Positions 35,801-47,720 of a stretch of DNA of 64,000 bases are shown here, in pieces. The DNA lies in the NCBI RefSeq assembly GCF_009905375.1, contig NC_133653.1, forward strand, positions 87,212,079 through 87,276,078. Reading direction: 5' to 3'. The DNA is from Apium graveolens (lineage: Eukaryota; Streptophyta; Magnoliopsida; Apiales; Apiaceae). The number at the start of each line of letters is the position of its first letter. Within the stretch, counting starts at the first letter, position 1. The notes below the pieces were generated by a model. It was not told where the DNA came from and searched no databases. It was given only the letters and a program-made list of their open reading frames with translations. A program made the translations under genes and the position numbers.

Positions 35801-36981
35801 ACACAATACAAGATCATTCAACCATAACCCAAGATCTCAACATATTAATCTAAACCAAGTCAAAATGTGACCAAGAACTTCAAATCTAACAAGTATCACT
35901 CCTAACTCCAAAATCAACAAAACCACTTACTAAACAAAGCTCTAAAAATGTTTACACACCCATTACACTAACCCATCATCTAAACATTATGAAATCCAAA
36001 CCAACAAAACTTAAAACTAAGGTTTGAGAACTTATACCTTCCTTGGAGAGTGGAGAATCACTTAGGAAGCCTTAAATACCCACTAACTATCTCTACTAAG
36101 CTTGGATCTTGAAGAAAACATAAGAAAACACAAAGTTAGTTTCTTGAAAACACTATTCATCAAGAACTTTGATGAATTGATTAGCTTAGATAAACATGGA
36201 ATCTCGAGCTCAAACTTATGGCTCATCTAAGTTATGAAATATAGAATCCAAGGAAACAAACCTCTTGAATTATGATTGAGTGGAGCATGGGTTTTGAAAT
36301 TTTTCTCCTTGTTTTTCTTCTAAAAGCCGAGAGCAAAGAGATGGGGGGGGGAGAAGAATGTGTTTGCTTGGTTGCTTCTATTTTTGTCTTAGTAATTGAT
36401 TTAACTTTTTACCATGGTTAGTTTTCCATGGTCCAAAATCAGTCAACAAAACAACATCCCTTTGTCATGCTTATGTCATCAAGCTTGTGTCATCTTTTTA
36501 CACTTGTCTTCCCTTTGTGGTGTGATGATATCATCATCCACTAACCTCTTTGATTAACCCTTAATTACTTGGTTAATGACCGCTTATCTGTTATACGGTC
36601 GCTTAACTTTCATTCTCGTTCGTCGTTTGAGGGATCATATCGGGGATCTTATTACTTGGGTTCCCCTAACCTTTCTCAATATTTATATTCCTTTTATGAT
36701 CCTCTCTTATAATCCTTGAATTAAAATCCTTTTAATCATGTTACCTTATACTTAATTTTGTCGGTATCTGGTGGATTTTCGGGAAAAATCAAAGTGTTCG
36801 AATTTAAATTCTGACGATCTTTACACACACTTATATACTTTATGGAATACTAATACGATCTTAGAATCTCCATAACAGTACTCCTACATAGCGTGGTCTG
36901 ATAATTTTCCTTAATCAGCATCATCAGCAAAAGTTACTATTCATCAGTGTTTTAAAAATTCCAAAAATTGGGGTTATTACA
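32845..36981 (-). repeat. Solo LTR of the Tekay-like chromovirus family (4137 bp)
   Basis: It begins TGTAACACCCC and ends GGGGTTATTACA, and is collinear with the two LTRs of the complete element at 42777-57680 over most of its length. The orientation follows from that element's primer-binding site. The flanks are CCACT (32840-32844) and CCAAT (36982-36986), a 5-bp duplication with one mismatch. Copia sequence continues on both sides, so the interior and second LTR were lost by LTR-LTR recombination. It is visibly more diverged than the intact pair and has its own rearrangements. There is no coding content. Confidence 0.9.
33449..35205. repeat. ~297-bp segment duplicated within the solo LTR
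   Basis: The block starting ATACACAGAGTTCCAG at about 33451 (to about 33747) recurs at about 34910-35205, near identical. In the complete element's LTRs only the first copy is present; at the equivalent of the second site they read straight through a TATAACGGGTAGAAAAC motif. In the solo LTR that motif (AACGGGTA) flanks the extra copy on both sides. Confidence 0.8.
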
Positions 36982-36984
36982 CCA

Positions 36985-38260
36985 ATTCTGGGGTATTTTC
37001 TGGAACACTTGCCACTTCAGGGGCATGTCCATTCAATTTCCATTTTCGTGGTACAATATCTTTTGCACCAATAGGTTTACCACGCTTCTGGCGTGGTTTT
37101 GAATTACCAACAAATTCTTCAGGGATTGATTTATGAATAGGGATTTCAACCCTTACCGGTGCATTAACAACATATATATGTGATTTTATGACATGTCTAG
37201 AATCATTAAAGCATATGGCATTTAATTTACAATATTTTGCATATGAATGATTCTTATAACCTCAAATTCATATTGTTTAGTACGTGGATCCATATCACTT
37301 AATCCTGATGCATTCAATGACAGTTTAGAATATAACTTATGCAAAACATTATCTCCCCCTAATGGAGCGAATACAGACTCATCAAAATGACAATCAACAT
37401 ATCGAGTAGTAAAGACATCACCAGTTAATGGTTCAAGATATCTTATAATAAATGGTGAATCAAAACCAACATATATACATACTCTTTTTTGAGGTTCCAT
37501 TTTAGATCCTTGTGGAGGTGTAATAGGAATATATACGGCACTTCCAAAAATCTTAAAATGTAAAATATAAGGGGTTTGACCAAGAGTTAACTCATGAGGA
37601 TATTGCATGTGATAAGCAAATGGTATTATCCTATTTATATTTGCAGCATGAAGTATTGCGTGACCCCAAATAGAAGTGGGTAATTTAACTCTTAGAAGTA
37701 AGGGTCGTGCAATAAGCTGAAGTCTTTTAATTAAGGATTCCTCTAAACCATTTGTATATGCACGTGAGCTACGTGATGTTCAACAAAGATTCTTACTAAC
37801 ATACAATAATCATTGAAAGCAGCAGATGTAAAATTCAGTGGCATTTTCTAGTCTAATTGATTTGATAGGATTATCAGGAAATTGAGCTCGTAATTTGATT
37901 ATCTGAGCAAGAAGCTTGGAAAAGGCTGTAATTCTGGTCGAGAGTAGTCAAACATGAGAGGATCTAGTTGAAGCATTGATTAGAATCATGAAATATATAA
38001 ATGCTCCTGATGATGGATGAATAGGACCGCATATATCACCTTGAATTCTTTCTAAAAAATCTGGAGATCGTTTTGAAGTTAACTGGAGATGGTCGAACAA
38101 TTAGTTTTTCCAAAGTACATGCTGAAGAAGGAAGTTCATTACGTAGTATGACCTTTTAATTCTTAAGGGGATGTCCTGTAGAATTTTCTATAATTCGACG
38201 CATCAAGGATACTCTTGGATGACCAAGTCTTTCATGGAAAATGGTGAGTGATTTTGGATC
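36985..38260 (-). pseudogene. Copia integrase-region remnant
   Basis: On the minus strand, LTIFHERLGHPRVSLMRRII (about 38240-38180) is the GAG-pre-integrase motif. Integrase pieces RIQGDICGPIHPSSGA-like (about 38060) and QIIKLRAQFPDNPIKSIRL (about 37900) follow in shifting frames. The open stretch 37608-37222 carries the post-integrase block LGQTPYILHFKIFGSAVYIP and YLEPLTGDVFTTRYVDCHFD. Multiple frameshifts are present. The reading resumes beyond the solo LTR at 32844. Confidence 0.85.
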
Positions 38261-38612
38261 TATAATTTTGGGGTAGTGATATTGTGAGACTCGATTACTC
38301 TAATTTCGGTAGCATTTAATCCAGATGAGATTGATTGAAATTTTTCTAAGATCTTCTTAGGTCCTGAGGTGATTGAGGTGATAATAATTTTTGGAATTTC
38401 TACAGTTTGCTTTAATTTTAAACGGTTTTTTTTGGCAATTATCATTGGATACTTTATTTTACTTTTAATTACTTGTTTATGTTTTTCTGAGAAAGTATAA
38501 AATCCCTTTTCATTTTTATATTTCACTTTTATCTTTCTCTGAATTACAAAGCAAATTTCACTCTCTTCATCTCCAAAACCCCATTCTCTCTACAACTGCA
38601 TACTAAGCAAGA
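38261..38612. other. Junction between copia remnant and plus-strand accessory ORF
   Basis: The copia element loses its recognisable sequence near 38260 and the leader of the plus-strand ORF at 38613 begins by about 38530 (pyrimidine-rich CACTCTCTTCATCTCC). The exact breakpoint cannot be placed. An 88-codon minus-strand frame here has no recognisable motif. Confidence 0.45.
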
Positions 38613-39474
38613 ATGGCACCAGTAGTCAAAATCTATCTCAATCTGGGTTCGTCTATGAGAAAAAAAACTTTGTAGCACTTGTGGACAAGAGTGTTGCTTC
38701 TGAAGACTTTCACAAGATGATGGACTTCATTAGCAATTGCAAGTTGAAGTACCCTATGCTCGAGTCTCTTGTGATTTACTACGAGGTTGTGGAGCAAGTT
38801 TGGACCACAACCATTTTCAACTCTACAGACGTGGACATTACCTTCAGTCTTAAAGTTAATGATTTATGTGTTAACTGTGATGAAGTTCAAGCTTTTTTTT
38901 AAATTTTCCGAAAATAACACATCTGTTCCACACACAGACACTGATGTGAGTAACATGCTTAAGTCTATGGGTTACTATATTGATTCTGCTAATTTAGGTG
39001 GAATTAGGAGAAAAGGCCTTAAAAAGAATGGAGATTTCTATGTGATTCTTTTATAAAAGTAATTTCTGGCAGAATAAGTAATTTTGATGCAATTACTTCT
39101 TCCTTTCTCAATATGCTGTACATGCTATTAAATGGCAAGTATTTTAATTTTAGCAATTCTGTCATGCTAGAGTTAGGGTATAAGTAAGGAGATATTAATA
39201 AAAGACCAAAGAATGTATATTATGCTAGGTTTCTTATGATGCTAGCTAATCATGTATACAAAGATCTTTTAATTGAGAACCCATACAACAAGATTGCTTG
39301 TTGGGTCCAAGAAAAGAGAGTGCTTACTGATTTATGCATGAACAATCTCAATGATGAAGTGCCTCTCCATTATATGCCAATCATGGAGGCACATCAGGTA
39401 AGTGAGGTAAATGTTCCTGTCTCTAACTCATCCCAACCTATGATTTCTTTGAGTTCAACTGTGGCTATGACATC
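38613..39474 (+). pseudogene. N-terminal part of a retrotransposon accessory ORF (plus strand)
   Basis: The ATG at 38613 (MAPVVKIYLN) opens a decayed reading with two frame changes and several stops. Landmarks are EDFHKMMDFISNCKLKYPML, YEVVEQVWTTTIFNSTDV, GGIRRKGLKKNGDFYVIL, YYARFLMMLANHVYKDLL and NKIACWVQEKRVL. The same spacing of conserved positions (W-T-T, R-x-x-L-R/K-K, a YARF-like motif) occurs in the N-terminal domain of the minus-strand ORF at 60704, so both belong to one family, which resembles 'putative plant transposon protein' domains. The ORF is cut off at 39474 by insertion of the Sirevirus-like LTR. Confidence 0.7.
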
Positions 39475-40807
39475 TGTTAGGTAATGAATTACACATAGAA
39501 GGAGGGGGGTGAATGTGTTTTAGTGTTTTTATGTTTTTCTTGAACTATTTTGGTTTTGAACAAAGTAAATCAAATCTTGTAGTAAGATGTGTTAGAATAG
39601 AAATTAAACATGTAGCTATGAATAACACAGATCTTTCAAAACTCACTTAATTTTATATTAAAATTAAGAATGTTTTGCTACAAAATTTCTAGGCTCTTTG
39701 TTGTTTAAAGAGCTTAGCTTCAATCTTGAGAGAATACAAGAATTCCTGATCTAATTGTTACAACCAACAAAGGACCAGTGTTAACTTTATATCACAGTTA
39801 ACTTCTGGTTTACACAGTGTATAATAAGACATGCTTTTTACTTTAGTAAATTGTCACTTATCATTTCCATTTTAGGAAAAGTATATCTTCCATTTCCGGC
39901 TTAGCATATCTTTGCATACTGTGTTAACTTTGATCTTCCTTTGTCAGTTAATCTTCATCCTTGATCTTGCACACTCTTCAAGTGGCTTTTTGTAGACTTG
40001 TCAATCCAACTGGTTGGATTATTTGTTGATTGTTAATCTTGGATATTGAACTCGTCTGCAATTTGAACTTTGAGATTTTACCTCGAGGTCTCCAATTAGG
40101 CATATAGAGATCTTGACATCTCGATAAGTATAATGACTTATCGTGATCTCTAATATTCCATAGTTGATTTGACTTGTAGAGGTAACTGAGTTCTCTATCA
40201 GAGAATTTGCCTTATCGAGATCTCTAATCTTCATATCCTCACTTTAACTTATCGATATCTCTGAGTTCTCTAGTGACTTATTGACTTGTCGATAACTCAG
40301 AGTTCTCTAGTCAATTTTGACTTATCGATAACTCAGAGTTCTCTAATGAATGTTTACTTGTCGATAACTCTGAGTTCTCTAGTGAAAAATTGACTTGTCG
40401 ATATCTCCAATCTTTATGTCTTCAATTTGACTTGTCGATATCTCTGAATTCTCTAGTAGCTTTCCCGAGTTCTCTATAAGTCATTCTGGAGTTCTCGAAT
40501 GACTTTTCTATTACACTAAATTTGTGACTTAAAGAGATCTTGACTTAAAACATTTTTCCCAAAATAAATTTATTCAACTCCAAGCTTCTTCATAATTCTT
40601 CTAAGGCATGATCTTCTTGATCTTCTTCCAGATAGAATTCTTAGGCTTGATACTGTTTAAAGAAAAAGACTCCAGTCTGCTCTTTTGACATTTTTACAGA
40701 CTTTAAATATTACAAGTACAATTTGCAAACTAAGATTACAATACAACTTACTTAGGGTTGTCAATTTGACTTAGTCTTGTTAAAGTACAGACATATCTTG
40801 CACAACA
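39475..40807 (-). repeat. 3' LTR of the Sirevirus-like element
   Basis: On the minus strand it starts TGTTGTGCAAGATATG directly after a TGTGGAGAT purine tract and ends TCATTACCTAACA (plus strand TGTTAGGTAATGA at 39475). A CACCCCCCTCCTTC motif lies 16-30 bp from its end. TSD candidate ACATC (39470-39474) cannot be confirmed because the 5' LTR is missing. The LTR has no coding content and contains the dyad repeat cluster at about 40080-40520. Confidence 0.72.
40080..40520. repeat. Clustered TCGATAA(G/C)TC / GAGTTCTC motif repeats in the LTR
   Basis: At least ten copies of an A/GCTT(A/G)TCGATA core, most followed by CTC(A)GAGTTCTCTA(G/A), are spaced about 40-60 bp apart. TTATCGATAA and GACTTATCGATAAGTC are palindromic. 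The same motif family occurs between pol and the accessory ORF at 60850-61345. No known protein site is assigned. Confidence 0.8.
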
Positions 40808-40822
40808 ATCTCCACAATTTGT
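40808..40822 (-). other. Polypurine tract of the Sirevirus-like element
   Basis: The minus-strand sequence CAAATTGTGGAGATTG immediately precedes the LTR start TGTTGTGC. A GGAGATTG ending is the usual form before copia 3' LTRs. It would prime plus-strand DNA synthesis. Confidence 0.6.
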
Positions 40823-40994
40823 GAGAAGATTGCTTAACACAAATTCATTCCTGTTAACAAGACTAACCCCAAGTTAAACCGGAAAATAAGACTAATACAT
40901 AAAATTGACATAATTACAACTTTTATACATTAGAAGATTTACAAAGTCTAAATGATTACAAGCATCAGGTAAAAACTATTTTTGCTTCTGTTTC

Positions 40995-42776
40995 TTACCT
41001 AATGAGATCCTTTAAGAACACAGGAATTACAAGTTCTTCTACAATAGGTGTCCCACTTAGAGCTTCTACTAGTTTGATCATGTCTACCTTTGGATAACCA
41101 CTGTCTAGTAAATCAATTCTAAATCTTGAGAATTTACCATCTTTGATGTTTAGAAACTTTCCATCTTTTGAAATTCTGCTCATTCCTTTAGCCTTGAGTT
41201 CTTTTGATCTTTTCATGAACATTTCAATCTCTTCATCATACTTTCTTTTTCTTTCCTCATATTCAGCTTCATTTCTTTTTCTTCTTTCCTCCCTTTCAAT
41301 TAACCACTCAGCCAAAACTGATCTCCATGCTCTTGTAGCAGTATCCTTGTCTTATAGCAAGCTTATCACTCTTTTGATTTCCGTGGGAGAGAGAGAATCC
41401 ATCAAAGCATAGCCAAAGAAAGTGAAGGACCCATCTGCATAATAAATTCTGGCTTCCTTTAAAGATACAACCCATACTCTAACTATTTACTCAGCTAGTT
41501 TTTGAAAATAATCTTCATCTGAGATGCACCAAATCAAGAGTAGAAAGTCATTTTGCTTGAAACAATTCCAGAGAGCCCTTTCAGTGACTTCTACTTTTTC
41601 TATAGACTTGACTTTTCTAGGTTTCCTCCCAACAAACTTTTAATTGATTTTGAGTGAAGACTTGTCTAAAGGTAAGATAGTAATTTTCTTGAGATATGTT
41701 TGGTTTGAGGTGATTAGTATTTTAAGAGTTTGTAGTTTGTTTCTACAGAAACTTTGGCTTAAAGGTTTGAGGTGCTTTGATGTTTGAGATAGTTGACTTT
41801 GAAGGTTGAGCCAAAGGTTGAGTTAGTTGTGTTTGGATTTTTAGGGTTTGGTGTGGTTCTGAGCCATCATGATTCTTTTGCTTCTCCACTCACTTCCTCT
41901 CTTCTTCTCATAATCCTTCTTTTCAACTTCCATCTTCTCTCCTTGACTTTTGTCCTCGCCACTAGTTGCTTTAGAGGCTTGACTTGGATTTGAGCCATAA
42001 GGCTTTTGATTGTTATTCTTCTGCTTATCATCATCCTTGTCTTCCTTCAAATTGTAGTCTGTTGTGGGCAACATAGTTTCAACATTTTGTAGATATCTCC
42101 CCACGATCCTGATCATTTCCTCATTTTCAGGCTTTTTGTTGATTTTGGTCATTAGATCAGTTTCAAGGGTCATGAAGTGTCTAGGAACTGTGAAGTATCT
42201 ACACTTTCTGGTTTGTGGATATATGTAGGCAATTCCCTTGCTTGGATGAAGATAGACTTCAGGGAAGGCAACTATCTGAGCATTTTTGAGTTCCTTTAGA
42301 AGCTGGGTGTCCTCTGGAATGACTCTGTGTACTTTGTCAATTATTACATCCATCTCAGATGCTCTCAGTTTTTTAAGATTGGTGAGAGACACCTGGAGAC
42401 ATCTGTCCAAACCACAGTCATTTACATTTGCCACTATTCTCTTTTCTAGAAAGTTGTCAACCTTGACTAGCACCACTTTGAGAAAGTTTATATTGTTGGC
42501 CAAAGCTTTCTTGTATATAGCATAATTATTGTGAAGAGACACCCTCAAGACTGTCAGAAGTTCATTAAGTTCATTATCTTGACAAGATCCTTCTGTAGCT
42601 TTCAAGAGTCTTTCTTTTCCAACATCATGAGTGATTTGAACTATTGAAGAGCTTTGACCATGTTGAGTTGTAGAGATGACTTCTTTTGACTTGCCAGCAT
42701 TCTTGGATTATTGAATCCTAGCTTCTATCCCCCTAGTCTTGGAAACAGGCATAATGAGGGGATTTGGCAGTTCTGG
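40995..42776 (-). pseudogene. C-terminal part of the Sirevirus accessory ORF
   Basis: The minus-strand reading continues that at 57681 across the chromovirus insertion. The main block, 42605-41841, reads LLTVLRVSLHNNYAIYKKAL, AFPEVYLHPSKGIAYIYP and RKCRYFTVPRHFMTLETDLM, then a Lys/Asp/Glu-rich tail. After several stops and frame changes a last open block (41315-40995) has a charged coiled coil (REERRKRNEAEYEERKRKYD) and ends PVFLKDLIR. The function is unknown. Stops between the blocks show decay. Confidence 0.7.
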
Positions 42777-45700
42777 TGTAACACCCCCAAATCCGGGGTC
42801 GGGGATCCGGGTTGTCACGAGTTCCATTTCCCTTAATAACACCCAATCTTAATAAACAATCAACTACTCTGTACTGTGACCCCACAATAAACACACACAC
42901 CACAAGTTATAGTCTCAGAGATGAATATCCAAAAATAACTTGAGTTATTTTATTCCACAATTATTTGCCATTACACCTTAAAAGGGTTTCTGAATAAATT
43001 TACATTTTCCTTGCCATTATTACAATTCATAAATATACATAAGTCTGGGACATCAAAACTTGAAAGCCTAGCCTATTGGTAGATCCTACCTCAGCTACAA
43101 CGGCATCAACGCCTACAGAAAACTGCGGAAAGTTTCCCATTCGCTCGCGAATTGGGAGCTTGATCCTGTTCATCTTGTCTATCTGTTGTTGTGTGATGAA
43201 AGAAGAAAGCAAAGGTGAGCAACATGCCCACCGAAATAATATGTATAATAATTAACAATATATGGGCATTCTCATAGTACTCATAAAAGTCTTGGTCAAA
43301 AGAAATGAACCAAGTTTGATATCTTAACGCGACCAAGTCGCAAAATATTCAGTATATATATACACATATACTTTTCACAATCTTTGAAATCCTCTAACAT
43401 GTATAATATACACAGAGTTCCAGTTTATAACTGTATAAAAATATCATTGTAAGGTGATCTCATATATCTAACCTTGTCTCAACGTTTTTCTGAAAATCTT
43501 TGACATGCATAAGATAATCATTTACTAGATATAAGTTTAAAAGATGAAGTTAAAAGATACTCCAATATACTTATATCTTTTCCGAATACTACTTGAACTA
43601 CCACCGTTCAAGTTATAATTAGTTTCAAAAGTTCATCACATAGATGAGACTACAAGACAAGATTTGAATAGATTCAATCTTTATAATATCATTCAAAAGA
43701 AATGAAGTTACGAGATACTTCATTAAGTCACGATATATATCCATATATATCTCTCATACATTTCCTGAAAACCTCTGTCATGTAAAGTATGAACAGAGTT
43801 TGTAACATCCAATGAATTTTGGAAAGGAAAAGAATTTTGGCATAAACCTGATATCTTGCTGATCAGGCAAAGATACCAATAAGTAACCTTTTCTACTGTA
43901 TATGGATGAATTCCTCGCTGGTCATCACCCAGGCCGCATTAGGACCTCGCGCTAGACCGTTACCCGGCCACTCACGCGTGGATGGACTGTCGCCCAACCT
44001 CTTACACCTTCATAGACCGTACCCCGGCCTGTCGCTTATGTCGACTCAATTATATGGACTTACTTCCCGAACATTGGGCAAGTAATCAAATTGTTTTCTC
44101 AAAACAGCAACCTCGTTGCGAATATAAAATACACCACAGAGCCGGATCCCTAAGATTTTGAGCGAATATTCAAGTCTCCTTCGAAAGGAAGATCTTAAAT
44201 CTGGAAACGAGTTTTTTTGGGATCCGCTCTAACTTTTAAAATCATTTTGAAGACTCGAAGACATTTTTAAGAATGTTTGGAGTAATGCTGATTTAATGAA
44301 ATAAATCAGTCCCGATATATTAGAAAATATCTGAATATTATTATTTAAATAATATTCCCGTAAGGATAATCCTTATAAAAATAATTGAAGTAAATTTTTA
44401 AAACTCATACTTGAAATGAATAATAAATAACCAAAGATATACTTATATGAAAGTACGATCTTTATTTGAATAATCGAAAATAAGTTTGATTATCGAAACA
44501 TTATTCTTTAATAAAATAAAGAATATTATTTAATAAAAGAAGCGGAGTCATAAGTCCTCGAATGAATATTCAAAATAATATTCATTAAATAAAATAAGCG
44601 GAGTCATAAGTCCTCGAATGAATATTTAAGATAATATTCATTAAATAAAATAAGCGGAGTCATAAGTCCTCGAATGAATATTTAAGATAATATTCATTAA
44701 ATAAATAAGCGGAGTCATAAGTCCTCGAATGAATATTCAAAATAATATTCATTAAATAAATAAAGTTATCGAATAAACCTTATTCGATTAATAGTTTTGA
44801 AAACTATATCTATATATATATAAATAAATATATATTATACTCGGGAACATCGACTCCCGGTTTAGAAAAATGTTCACCTTTGGGTCCCCTATACTAAGGG
44901 TATACGCAACTACTGCTTATCTCTAGCATAGGTATTATACAACTTATAAGCATTTGAATCAACAATTAGATATCAAGATTACGAAACAGACATGCATATA
45001 TACCATATCAGCATGCTCCAATATATCGCAAAATTTGCTAATAACAATCATGCACTTATCACAAGATAATGCATATACATATATTTACATCAAAACAACA
45101 GTATAACGGGTAGAAAACTTGTCTGAGTGTTCCCGGATAGACTTAAGCTTAGAGTGGGTCCGATAACCTATGAAAAACAACATAAGTCGGAATTAAACCC
45201 CGGTCGCTTAAAAAACTAGACTTTAACCAATTGAACCCTAACGTTTACTTTTGCGCTTAATGATTCACTTACGTCGCTCGAGTACCCTCGGCTCCACCAT
45301 TTTTAATAAATTAATCATTAAGAATTTTAAAGCGATTCTTTCACGAGTACCTTACCAACTGACTAATCCACTTAAAATAATTGTTTCATACCCCAATTAG
45401 TCATTTAAAGTCCTTAACCAAGGTTTCAAATTAAGGCGATGGGTAATGGTTCAGTCGCGAAACGCCGTTACTTAAAACGGTCGGTTCTCCTAAACCGTAC
45501 ATCGGATTCAAATTAACCACATATCAAAACGAAGCTCGTAACATGAACTATCTAATCATGGCAATGGTTAAAACCTAACAGTGAGTTCACGGGTCCTGCT
45601 GTTATGAACAAAAACAGTCTAGGATAATCGGATATTACGACGACTATGTTTACGCGATTACCAATTTCGTACAACTCCAATTCAATTCAAAAACAACCCA

Positions 45701-46906
45701 CAATCATCACCATTCCACCATCATTCAACCACAATACAATATCATTCAACCATAACTCAATATCTCAACTTATTCATCTAAACCAAGTCAAAAATGTGGC
45801 CAAGAACTTTAAATCCAACAAGTATCACTCCTAACTCCAAAATCAACAAAACCACTTACTAAACAAAGCTCTAAACATGATTACACACCCATTACACTAA
45901 CCCATCATCTAAACATTAGGAAATCCAAACAACAAAACTTAAGACTAAGATCATGAAGAGTTATACCTTCCTTGAAGCTTTTAATCCATGAAAGGTCCTT
46001 GGAATGCCCATGGAAGCCTTAATCTAACCTCCTACAAGCTTGATCTTTCCAAGAAATCAAGAACACAAAAATTAATTTCAAGAAAGTACTATTCACCATC
46101 TTCTTGAATGATTTATAGGAAATGCTAGGAAATGATTTTGAAGCTAAGATTCCTAGGAAGTATGTAACTTAACTAGGAGAAGCTAGGATAATTACCTTGT
46201 AAATTAGCAAGTGGAGGAGCTTGGACTTCCCTTTTTCTAAGAAAGAAGCCGAGAGCTTCATGAAGAAAAGAGAGGAAATGAATTTTTTTGCTTGCTTGGT
46301 GTATTTGTGTGGTGTTTTGTTAGCTTGGTTAGTTTAGAATTTACCATGGTAAATAATGCTTGGCTACAAATCAACCAACAAAACAATCTCACTTGTCATG
46401 CTTATGTCACCTTTCTTATGTCATCCATTTGCCACATGTCTTTGTCTTGTGGTTTAATGATGTCACAATCCTTGGCTTCTTGTACAAGCTTGTCTCTTGG
46501 TCGCTTATTTGTTTTACGGTTCGCTTAACTTTCGTTCGCGTTTATCGTTCGAGGGATCATATCCGGGATCTTATTACTTGGGCTTCCCCTAAACCTTTAT
46601 CAATATTTTATATTCCATTTATGATCCTCTCTTAAAATCCTTGAATTTAAATCCTTTTTATCATGTTACCTTATACTCAATTCTTTCTGTATCTGGTAGA
46701 TTTCTGGGAAAAATCAACATGTTCGGATTTGGATTCTGACGATCTTTACATATATTTATATACCACATAGAATACTAATAATATCTCAGAAGATCAATAA
46801 AAGAACCCCTACATAGTGTGGTATGAAAAGTTTTTTCTTATTCAGCATAATCAACAAAACACTATTCATAAGGGTTTCAAAAATTCCAAAAATTGGGGTT
46901 ATTACA
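42777..46906 (-). repeat. 3' LTR of the chromovirus (left in window)
   Basis: A 4130-bp repeat running TGTAACACCCCC... to GGGGTTATTACA on the plus strand. It matches 53550-57680 along its full length with scattered substitutions and small indels. It includes the four-copy 56-bp array at 44541. No protein is encoded. Confidence 0.95.
44541..44762. repeat. Four-copy ~56-bp array in the left LTR
   Basis: AGCGGAGTCATAAGTCCTCG starts at 44541, 44597, 44653 and 44708 (spacing 56, 56, 55). Each unit carries the near-perfect inverted pair AATGAATATT and AATATTCATT. The array is present in both LTRs of the complete element and absent from the solo LTR. Confidence 0.9.
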
Positions 46907-46923
46907 GTCTCCCCTCCTTAAAA
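46907..46923 (-). other. Polypurine tract of the chromovirus
   Basis: The minus strand reads TTTTAAGGAGGGGAGAC directly before the LTR start TGTAATAACCCC. The tract is nearly all purine and abuts the LTR, as needed for priming plus-strand synthesis. Confidence 0.88.
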
Positions 46924-47720
46924 GGATTCCGTCCCGGAATCAGATAGAAAATGAGTAGGGATACTTTCTTAGCATTTCACTTTCTAACTCTTACGTAATT
47001 TTCCCACATTGTGGTTCTACCATCAAACTCTGACTAGTTTGATAACTCTTCTCCTAAGCACTTGTCCATTTTTGGATCTATAACCCTTCCTGGTTGCTCC
47101 ATGTAGGTTACGTCTGGTTACTTGTCTATGCGCTTATATGCCCCTATTTGTCTGGCATCCGAATTACACTTCCTTAACATTGATACGTGGAACACGTTAT
47201 GAACTTGCTACATGTTCGGGGGTAGGGATAGCTCATATGCTAACTTCCCAATACGTCTTAATACCTCCAAGGGTCCAACAATTCGTGAGCTTAACTTTCC
47301 TTTCTTTCCGAACCACATCCATCCTTTCCAAATGAATACCTATAACAACACTAGGTCCCCTACTTCCTACTCTTTGTCATTTCGTGTCAAATCAACATAC
47401 TTCGTGTGTCCATCTTGGGCTAATACTAGCCGTCCTCTGATTAGATCTATTATATCCCTGGTCCCTTGGACTACTGCGGGTCCGAGCATCTTGCGCTCTA
47501 CAACTTCATCCTAATATAAGGGAGATCGACATTGTCTTCCCTCAAGGATCTCATAAGGCGATACCTCGATACTGACATACGATCGATTATCTTAAGAAAA
47601 CTTAATCAACGTTAAGTGATCACTCCAAATTTCTTTCAAGTCTATTGTACAGACTCTCATTATCTCATCTAGATCTACAGCTTTTGCTTCTCAATACCCA
47701 CTTTTTTCCAGTTCGTAATC
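46924..47720 (-). pseudogene. Chromovirus integrase C-terminal and chromodomain-like remnant
   Basis: Minus-strand blocks in order are IDLKEIWSDHLTLIKFS (about 47645), SPYEILEGRQCRSPLY (about 47565), ERKMLGPAVVQGTRDIIDLI (about 47495), a LAQDGHTKYVDLTR block (about 47415), IVGPLEVLRRIGKLAYELSL (about 47285) and VHNVFHVSMLRK (about 47205). These are the integrase core end, the GPY/F module and the approach to the chromodomain of gypsy chromoviruses. A degenerate tail (PGRVIDPKMDKCLGEE) follows. Several in-frame stops are present. Confidence 0.85.

Larger units (their letters stand above)
30480..38260 (-). mobile_element. 5'-truncated Ty1/copia element, minus strand, split by a solo LTR
   Basis: On the minus strand the order is GAG-pre-integrase/integrase (about 38260-37222), linker, RT (about 32800-31680), RNase H (about 31430-30923), polypurine tract (TTAGGGGGAGAC at 30902-30913) and a 3' LTR (30901-30480). 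This is copia order. No 5' LTR or primer-binding site is found near 38260, where the sequence changes to another element, so the 5' part is missing. A 4137-bp solo LTR (32845-36981) interrupts the integrase-RT linker. Many stops and frameshifts mark it as old. Confidence 0.88.

Noticed and set aside
32845..36981. TGTAACACCCC...GGGGTTATTACA ends read as terminal inverted repeats of a DNA transposon
   Set aside because: The same sequence appears as two LTRs flanking a primer-binding site and a polypurine tract at 42777-57680, so the ends are LTR ends.
39475..40807. 5' LTR of a plus-strand element starting TGTTAGGTAATGA
   Set aside because: The purine tract and accessory ORF lie on the minus strand to the right, so the repeat is the 3' LTR of a minus-strand element.
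45646..45834. Identical 62-codon frames in both chromovirus LTRs (also 56425-56613)
   Set aside because: They are copied because they lie in the LTRs; the composition is low-complexity and there is no recognisable domain.
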